Source of the DNA: Rhizobium sp. Q54
GTDB taxonomy: Bacteria; Pseudomonadota; Alphaproteobacteria; UBA828
Assembly: GCA_945892755.1 (NCBI GenBank)
Contig: CAMDDO010000013.1
Span: forward strand, 1 to 49,106
Reading direction: 5' to 3'
DNA: 49,106 nt
In this document: positions 44,580-49,106 of the stretch, piece after piece
Numbering within the stretch: the first letter of the stretch is position 1
Layout of the letters: the number at the start of each line of letters is the position of its first letter
Made by a program: the position numbers and the translations under genes
Notes under the pieces: generated by a model
Databases searched by the model: none
The model's input: only the letters and a program-made list of their open reading frames with translations
What the model was told of the DNA's origin: nothing

Positions 44580-45967
44580 ACGATCCGGCCGCCGCGCCGT
44601 CGCCGCCGAGCGACATCGAGCAACAATTCGAGCTCGGCCGGCGCGCCCAACTCGCCGGCAGGCTGGACGAAGCCATCACGCGCTATCGCGCGGTATTGAA
44701 GCGCGCGCCCGAGCATGGCGGCGCGCTCAACAATCTCGGCGTTGCGCTCAAGGTCCTCAACCGCTTCGCTCCGGCGGTCGCCTGCTATCATCGCGCGCTC
44801 GCCGCCAAGCCCGATGATGTCGGGCTCCTGACCAATCTCGGCAACGCGTTGCGCGGTCTCGGCCGCTTCGAGGAGGCGGAGGCCGCGCTAGAACGCGCGC
44901 TCGCGCTCAGCCCAGACTCGGTCGACGCGCTCAACAACCTCTCCCTCACCCGAAAGGGCGCGCGGCGCTTTCACGAGGCGATCGAGGGCCTGACCGAAGT
45001 GATTCGCCGACGGCCCGATGATGCCGAAGCCCATCTCGATCTCGCGCTCGCGCTGTTGCAGATCGGCGAGCTCGAACGCGGCTTTCGCGAATATGAGTGG
45101 CGCTGGCGGACCAAGGAGCTGCCGTCGCGCGGCTTCACGCAACCGGTTTGGGACGGCACGCCCCTCGATGGCAAGACCATTCTGCTCCATGCCGAACAGG
45201 GTTTCGGCGACGCGTTGCAATTCGTCCGTTATGTCCCGCTGGTCGCGGCGCGCGGTGGCCGCGTCGTGCTCGAATGCCTGGGCGGGCTCGAGAAATTGAT
45301 GCAAAGCGTCGAGGGCCTCACCATGATCGTGACCAAGGGCGCGGCCCTGCCGCCCTTCGATGTCCAGGCGCCGCTCCTCTCGCTGCCACATTTGTTCGGC
45401 ACGACGCTCGCGACCATCCCAGCACCAGCGCGCTATGTCAGTGCGCCATCCGATTTCGTTCAGCGCTTTCGCACGCGGCTCAGGGCGCCACCCGGCATGC
45501 TCAAGATCGGCGTCGTGTGGGCCGGCAAGCCGAGTCACAAGAATGACCACAATCGCAGCGCGGGCTTCGCGCACTTCGTCGATCTTCTCGGTTATGGCGG
45601 CGCGCGCTGGTATTCGCTCCAAGTCGGGCCGCGCGCGGCTGATATCTCCGCCTTCGATTGCCAAGGTTTGATCGACGACCTCGCCCCTGAACTCGATGAC
45701 TTCGCGACCACCGCCGCGGCGATCGAAAATCTCGATCTGGTGATCACGGTCGACACCTCGGTCGCCCATTTGGCCGGCGCGCTCGGCAAGCCGATCTGGC
45801 TTATGCTCGCTTTTGGCGGGGAGTGGCGCTACCCGGAAGGGCGCGAGGACAGCCCCTGGTATCCCTCGATGCGGCTCTTCCAGCAGGCCCGATTCGGCGA
45901 CTGGGACGGCGTGTTCCGCCGCGTTCGCCAAGCGCTCGAGACGCGCCGGGGCACGGGCTCGACCTAG
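44576..45967 (+). CDS. TPR protein with C-terminal glycosyltransferase-9-like (GT-B) domain
   Basis: A 463-residue soluble protein from ATG 44576. The N-terminal part (about 10-170) has four TPR units, including AGRLDEAITRYRAVLKRAPE, FAPAVACYHRALAAKPDDV, LGRFEEAEAALERALALSPD and RRFHEAIEGLTEVIRRRPDD. The C-terminal part (about 190-455) resembles ADP-heptose-type transferase folds, with ILLHAEQGFGDALQFVRYVP, IGVVWAGKPSHKND, DLVITVDTSVAHLAGALGKP and DSPWYPSMRLFQQARFGDWD. Such TPR-GT proteins are common in alphaproteobacteria; acceptor and sugar are unknown. The DTSVAHLAGALG motif is the usual nucleotide-sugar-side loop. It overlaps the 116-residue gene by 4 bases. Confidence 0.87.
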   Translation: MNDPAAAPSPPSDIEQQFELGRRAQLAGRLDEAITRYRAVLKRAPEHGGALNNLGVALKVLNRFAPAVACYHRALAAKPDDVGLLTNLGNALRGLGRFEEAEAALERALALSPDSVDALNNLSLTRKGARRFHEAIEGLTEVIRRRPDDAEAHLDLALALLQIGELERGFREYEWRWRTKELPSRGFTQPVWDGTPLDGKTILLHAEQGFGDALQFVRYVPLVAARGGRVVLECLGGLEKLMQSVEGLTMIVTKGAALPPFDVQAPLLSLPHLFGTTLATIPAPARYVSAPSDFVQRFRTRLRAPPGMLKIGVVWAGKPSHKNDHNRSAGFAHFVDLLGYGGARWYSLQVGPRAADISAFDCQGLIDDLAPELDDFATTAAAIENLDLVITVDTSVAHLAGALGKPIWLMLAFGGEWRYPEGREDSPWYPSMRLFQQARFGDWDGVFRRVRQALETRRGTGST

Positions 45968-46224
45968 ACGACTTTTGTCATGAAAGGGATGGCCCGCTTG
46001 CCTTGCGCCGTTTGTATGACTGGTCTCACGATTTTGGACCCGAGGCGCGATTGACGGGCCTAGGCGATGGGTCGTAAATCTCTGCCCGGTCGGGATTCGC
46101 CCCGCGTCGAATCATGTGGCTCGGCGCGGCGGGTGACGTGTTGTGCCTGATCGACGCTTCATCAAGCACCGGCCGGCGCTCATGAACCCGCGACAGCCGC
46201 TCGTGCGCGAATAGGTCAACAGAC
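45968..46224 (+). other. Leader and regulatory region before sdhC
   Basis: A 257-base gap with no recognisable gene. It should carry the promoter of the succinate dehydrogenase operon. Only a weak match is visible. A small AGG-type ribosome site precedes ATG 46225. I see no convincing terminator for the upstream gene. Confidence 0.5.
46051..46080 (+). promoter_or_regulatory. Weak candidate promoter for sdhCDAB
   Basis: TTGACG (46051-46056) is followed after 17-18 bases by GTAAAT/TAAATC (46074-46080). The -35 is good but the -10 is poor, so an activator may be needed, or the true promoter lies elsewhere in the gap. Confidence 0.3.
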
Positions 46225-46647
46225 ATGGACAAGGCATCGACGAGCAAAGGTGGCGGCCATTCGCGGCGGCCGCTTTCGCCGCATTTGCAGGTCTACCGGC
46301 CGCAGCTTACCTCGGTCCTCTCGATCCTCCATCGGATGACCGGCGTGTTTCTGGCGAGCGGCGCGGCGATGCTGTGTTGCTGGCTGCTGACCGCCGCGGC
46401 CGGGCCCGACTATTACGCCTGGTCGATCTGGTTCCTGACCTCATGGGCCGGTTACGCGCTCCTCTTCATCTGGTCGTTCTGTCTTTTCTATCATCTGTGC
46501 AATGGCGTCCGGCACTTGTTCTGGGATATCGGCATCGGCTTCTCCTTGCGCGCGACCTACAACTCGGGCGCGCTGGTCGTCGGCGCATCGCTCGGCCTGA
46601 CCGGACTGTCCTGGGCGATCGGTCTCGCCGTCTATTTCTCAGGCTGA
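46225..46647 (+). CDS. sdhC: Succinate dehydrogenase cytochrome b556 subunit
   Basis: Membrane anchor of complex II, 140 aa, with three spans. The family opening RPLSPHLQVYRPQLTSVLSI is followed by LHRMTGVFLASGAAML. The haem-ligand region is FYHLCNGVRHLFWDIGIGF. It works with SdhD to bind haem b and ubiquinone and anchor SdhAB. sdhD follows 8 bases later. Confidence 0.96.
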   Translation: MDKASTSKGGGHSRRPLSPHLQVYRPQLTSVLSILHRMTGVFLASGAAMLCCWLLTAAAGPDYYAWSIWFLTSWAGYALLFIWSFCLFYHLCNGVRHLFWDIGIGFSLRATYNSGALVVGASLGLTGLSWAIGLAVYFSG

Positions 46648-46655
46648 GGTGAGCC

Positions 46656-47042
46656 ATGCGCATTGAAACACCGCTCGCCCGCGTGCGCGGCCTCGGCTCG
46701 GCCAAGGAGGGGACCGAGCATTGGTGGATGCAGCGGCTCACCGCCATCCTCCTGGTGCCGCTCGGGCTCTGGTTCGTCGCCGAGATGTGGCTCCTCGTCA
46801 TGCGCGGCGCCGATCACGCCGCGCTGGTCGATTGGCTTCAGGGCCCGGTCGCGGCGACGCTGCTCATTCTGTTCTCTGGCGCGATGTTCTATCACCTGAA
46901 GCTCGGGCTCCAAGTGGTGATCGAAGACTATGTCCACCACAAGCCGAAGAAGTGGGCGTTGTTGATCGGGCTCTCGCTCGGCTGCCTGATCGCCGGCGCC
47001 ACCTGCGTCTATTCGATCATCGCGATCGCGCTGAAGGGATAG
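46656..47042 (+). CDS. sdhD: Succinate dehydrogenase membrane anchor subunit
   Basis: Second complex II anchor, 128 aa with three spans. Features include PLARVRGLGSAKEGTEHWWM, QRLTAILLVPLGLWFVAEMW, MFYHLKLGLQVVIEDYVHHK (haem-ligand and conserved Asp-Tyr region) and a final span GLSLGCLIAGATCVYSIIAI. The ATG is just after a GGTGAGCC-type ribosome site. sdhA begins 3 bases downstream. Confidence 0.95.
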   Translation: MRIETPLARVRGLGSAKEGTEHWWMQRLTAILLVPLGLWFVAEMWLLVMRGADHAALVDWLQGPVAATLLILFSGAMFYHLKLGLQVVIEDYVHHKPKKWALLIGLSLGCLIAGATCVYSIIAIALKG

Positions 47043-47045
47043 TTC

Positions 47046-48839
47046 ATGCCGCAAGCCTATCCATTGACCGAGCATCGCTACGACGTCCTCGTCGTCGGCG
47101 CGGGCGGCGCCGGCTTGCGCGCGACCTTCGGCCTGGCCCAGCACGGCCTCAAGACCGCCTGCCTCTCGAAGCTGTTCCCGACGCGGAGCCACACGGTCGC
47201 CGCGCAGGGCGGCATCTCGGCCGCGCTCGGCAATATGGGCGAGGATGATTGGCGCTGGCATATGTACGACACGGTCAAGGGCTCGGATTGGCTCGGCGAC
47301 CAGGATGCCATCGAATTCATGTGCAAGCGCGCGCCCGAGGCGGTGCTCGAGCTCGAGCACTATGGCGTCCCGTTCTCGCGCACGCCCGAGGGCAAGATCT
47401 ATCAGCGGGCCTTTGGCGGCATGACCACGCATTTCGGCGAGGGCACGGCGCTGCGCACCTGCGCGGCGGCCGATCGCACCGGCCACGCCATGCTGCACAC
47501 GCTCTACCAGCAATCGCTCAAACATTCGGCCGAGTTCTTCATCGAATATGTCGCGCTCGATCTGGTGATGGATGATGAGGGTGCCTGCCGCGGCGTGATC
47601 GCCTGGAATCTCGATGACGGCTCCATGCATTTGTTCCGCTCGCACATGGTGATCCTGGCGACCGGCGGCTATGGCCGCGCTTATTTCACGGCGACCTCGG
47701 CGCACACATGCACGGGCGATGGCAATGGCATGGCGCTCAGGGCCGGCCTGCCATTGCAGGACATGGAGTTCATCCAGTTCCACCCGACGGGCATCTATGG
47801 CGCCGGCTGTCTGATCACCGAAGGCGTACGCGGCGAAGGCGGCTATTTGCTCAATTCGGAGGGCGAGCGCTTCATGGAGCGCTACGCGCCGAGCGCCAAG
47901 GACCTTGCCTCGCGCGACGTGGTGTCCCGCTCGATGACGCTCGAGATCAGGGAGGGTCGCGGCGTCGGCCCACTCAAGGATCATATTTTCCTCAAGCTCG
48001 ACCATCTCGGCGCCGAGGTCTTGCACCAACGCCTACCGGGCATCACCGAGACCGCGAAGATCTTCGCCGGTGTCGATTGCACGAGGGAGCCGATCCCGGT
48101 CAGCCCCACCGTGCACTACAACATGGGCGGCGTACCGACAAATTATCGGGGCGAGGTGGTGACGCTTGCCTATGACAACCCGGATACTGTTGTCCCGGGC
48201 GTCATGGCGGTCGGCGAGGCGGCTTGCGTCTCGGTTCACGGCGCCAATCGGCTCGGCTCCAACTCGCTTCTCGATCTCATGGTGTTCGGCCGTGCCGCCG
48301 CCGATCGCTGCGCCGAGCTGATCAAGTCCCGAACGCCGCACAAAGCATTGCCGGCATCTTTGGCCGACAAATGCTTCTCGTGGTTCGACGCGCTTCGTCA
48401 CGCCAAGGGCAAGACCTCGACCGCCGAAATCCGCCTCGATATGCAACGCACCATGCAGGCCCATGCCGGTGTGTTTCGCACCGGCCCGCTGATGGACGAG
48501 GGCAAAGCGAAGCTTGCGTCGATCTGGTCGAGCTTCCGGAGTGAAGTGCGCGTAGCCGACCGATCGCTGATCTGGAACTCGGACCTTGCCGAAACGGTCG
48601 AGCTCGACAATTTGCTGCGCCAGGCGCTGGTGACGATGCACTGCGCCTCGAACCGGACCGAAAGCCGCGGCGCCCAGGCGCGTGAGGACTACCCCAATCG
48701 CGACGACGCCCATTGGATGAAGCACTCGATCGCCTGGCTCAAGGACGATGGCGTGCCGACCATCAATTACCGCCCGGTGCACCTCTACACGCTGACCGAC
48801 GACGTGCAGGTGATCCAGCCCAAGGCGCGCGTCTATTGA
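47046..48839 (+). CDS. sdhA: Succinate dehydrogenase flavoprotein subunit
   Basis: Oxidises succinate to fumarate with covalently bound FAD; 597 aa. The FAD fold is [20 protein letters not shown]. The histidyl-FAD site is [16 protein letters not shown]. Further motifs are [55 protein letters not shown] with RGEGG, and [20 protein letters not shown]. Also present are [20 protein letters not shown] and the C-terminal [14 protein letters not shown] (active-site Arg region). It is in the standard operon order. Confidence 0.98.
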   Translation: MPQAYPLTEHRYDVLVVGAGGAGLRATFGLAQHGLKTACLSKLFPTRSHTVAAQGGISAALGNMGEDDWRWHMYDTVKGSDWLGDQDAIEFMCKRAPEAVLELEHYGVPFSRTPEGKIYQRAFGGMTTHFGEGTALRTCAAADRTGHAMLHTLYQQSLKHSAEFFIEYVALDLVMDDEGACRGVIAWNLDDGSMHLFRSHMVILATGGYGRAYFTATSAHTCTGDGNGMALRAGLPLQDMEFIQFHPTGIYGAGCLITEGVRGEGGYLLNSEGERFMERYAPSAKDLASRDVVSRSMTLEIREGRGVGPLKDHIFLKLDHLGAEVLHQRLPGITETAKIFAGVDCTREPIPVSPTVHYNMGGVPTNYRGEVVTLAYDNPDTVVPGVMAVGEAACVSVHGANRLGSNSLLDLMVFGRAAADRCAELIKSRTPHKALPASLADKCFSWFDALRHAKGKTSTAEIRLDMQRTMQAHAGVFRTGPLMDEGKAKLASIWSSFRSEVRVADRSLIWNSDLAETVELDNLLRQALVTMHCASNRTESRGAQAREDYPNRDDAHWMKHSIAWLKDDGVPTINYRPVHLYTLTDDVQVIQPKARVY

Positions 48840-48875
48840 GCGCCGCGCTCGGGTCGGCAAGGAAGGACGCTGTTC

Positions 48876-49106
48876 ATGGCTGAGTTCAGGCTGCCGAAGA
48901 ACGCCACGGTCAAACCCGGCAAGCATCACGATACGCCGGGAGCGAAAAAGGCGCAGCGCTTCAAGATCTATCGCTGGGACCCTGATTCGGGCGAGAACCC
49001 GCGCACCGACACTTATGATGTCGACCTCGCCGCGTGTGGCCCGATGGTTCTGGACGCGCTGATCAAGATCAAGAACGAGATCGATCCGACCGTCACCTTC
49101 CGCCGC
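48876..49106 (+). CDS. sdhB: Succinate dehydrogenase iron-sulfur subunit (truncated by window end)
   Basis: The first 77 codons are present from ATG 48876, preceded by AAGGAAGGA. They read [28 protein letters not shown]-type beta strands ([20 protein letters not shown]), and then [20 protein letters not shown] with TFRR at the edge. This is the plant-type ferredoxin domain of complex II before its [2Fe-2S] cysteines. The remainder lies outside the window. Confidence 0.97.
   Translation, partial: MAEFRLPKNATVKPGKHHDTPGAKKAQRFKIYRWDPDSGENPRTDTYDVDLAACGPMVLDALIKIKNEIDPTVTFRR

Overview
The window is a continuous, gene-dense stretch of chromosome from a GC-rich alphaproteobacterium. The best fit is a Rhodospirillales- or Reyranella-like lineage, inferred from gene order and not proven. 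The evidence is the order rpmH-rnpA-yidD-yidC-engB-argB, dapD-dapE behind a pyrimidine 5'-nucleotidase, ftsY-mtaB-dapF facing ffh-rpsP-rimM-trmD-rplS, leuCDB-asd, and sdhCDAB. DUF2336 and a YejABEF-type transporter also fit this group. Most genes are housekeeping. The accessory interest lies in signalling proteins, a tRNA-flanking scar, and one small duplicated gene.

Layout. 1-1547 (minus): polyamine-type ABC solute-binding protein and the start of its ATPase. 1703-2750: a tRNA-Arg(ACG) gene and, on its 3' side, a frameshifted remnant of a mobile-element-associated protein plus a SHOCT membrane protein. 3014-6000 (plus): gamma-glutamyltransferase and an RlmI-type rRNA methyltransferase. 6003-10070 (minus): small membrane protein, sensor kinase, flavoprotein disulfide reductase and TVP38/VTT membrane protein. 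10144-14697 (plus): the rpmH-to-argB operon behind a good sigma70 promoter. 14719-19112 (minus): a three-gene cyclic-di-GMP cluster (degenerate GGDEF + EAL; PAS-GAF-GGDEF; DUF2336). 19296-22064 (plus): nucleotidase, dapD, dapE. A palindromic intergenic repeat lies at 22092-22183. 22194-29769 (minus): yejF-E-B with two tandem YejA-like binding proteins. 29887-32436 (minus): a hybrid kinase whose phosphoacceptor His position is Gln. 32567-33145 (plus): NUDIX hydrolase. 33142-36166 (minus): dapF, mtaB and ftsY, coupled by 4-base overlaps. 36233-39991 (plus): ffh-rpsP-rimM-trmD-rplS. 40026-44221 (plus): leuC, leuD, leuB, asd. 44229-45967 (plus): a 116-residue deletion-like derivative followed by its full-length TPR/glycosyltransferase-like relative. 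46225-49106 (plus): sdhC, sdhD, sdhA and the start of sdhB.

How the genes work together. The window holds much of protein biogenesis and targeting: ffh and ftsY (SRP and its receptor), yidC and yidD (insertase and helper), ribosomal proteins bL34, bS16 and bL19, rimM, engB, and the RNA-modifying enzymes trmD, mtaB and the RlmI-like protein. It also holds the branch leading to lysine and peptidoglycan (asd, dapD, dapE, dapF, in three separate places), leucine synthesis (leuCDB) and one arginine step (argB).

The observations most worth following are the His-less hybrid kinase, which also has a degenerate first receiver but intact ATPase, second receiver and Hpt domains; the EAL protein whose N-terminal domain looks like a decayed GGDEF (GAFKF) and sits in a tight operon with an I-site-less cyclase and a DUF2336 protein; the 116-residue gene that looks like an internally deleted copy of its neighbour; and the decayed element next to tRNA-Arg.
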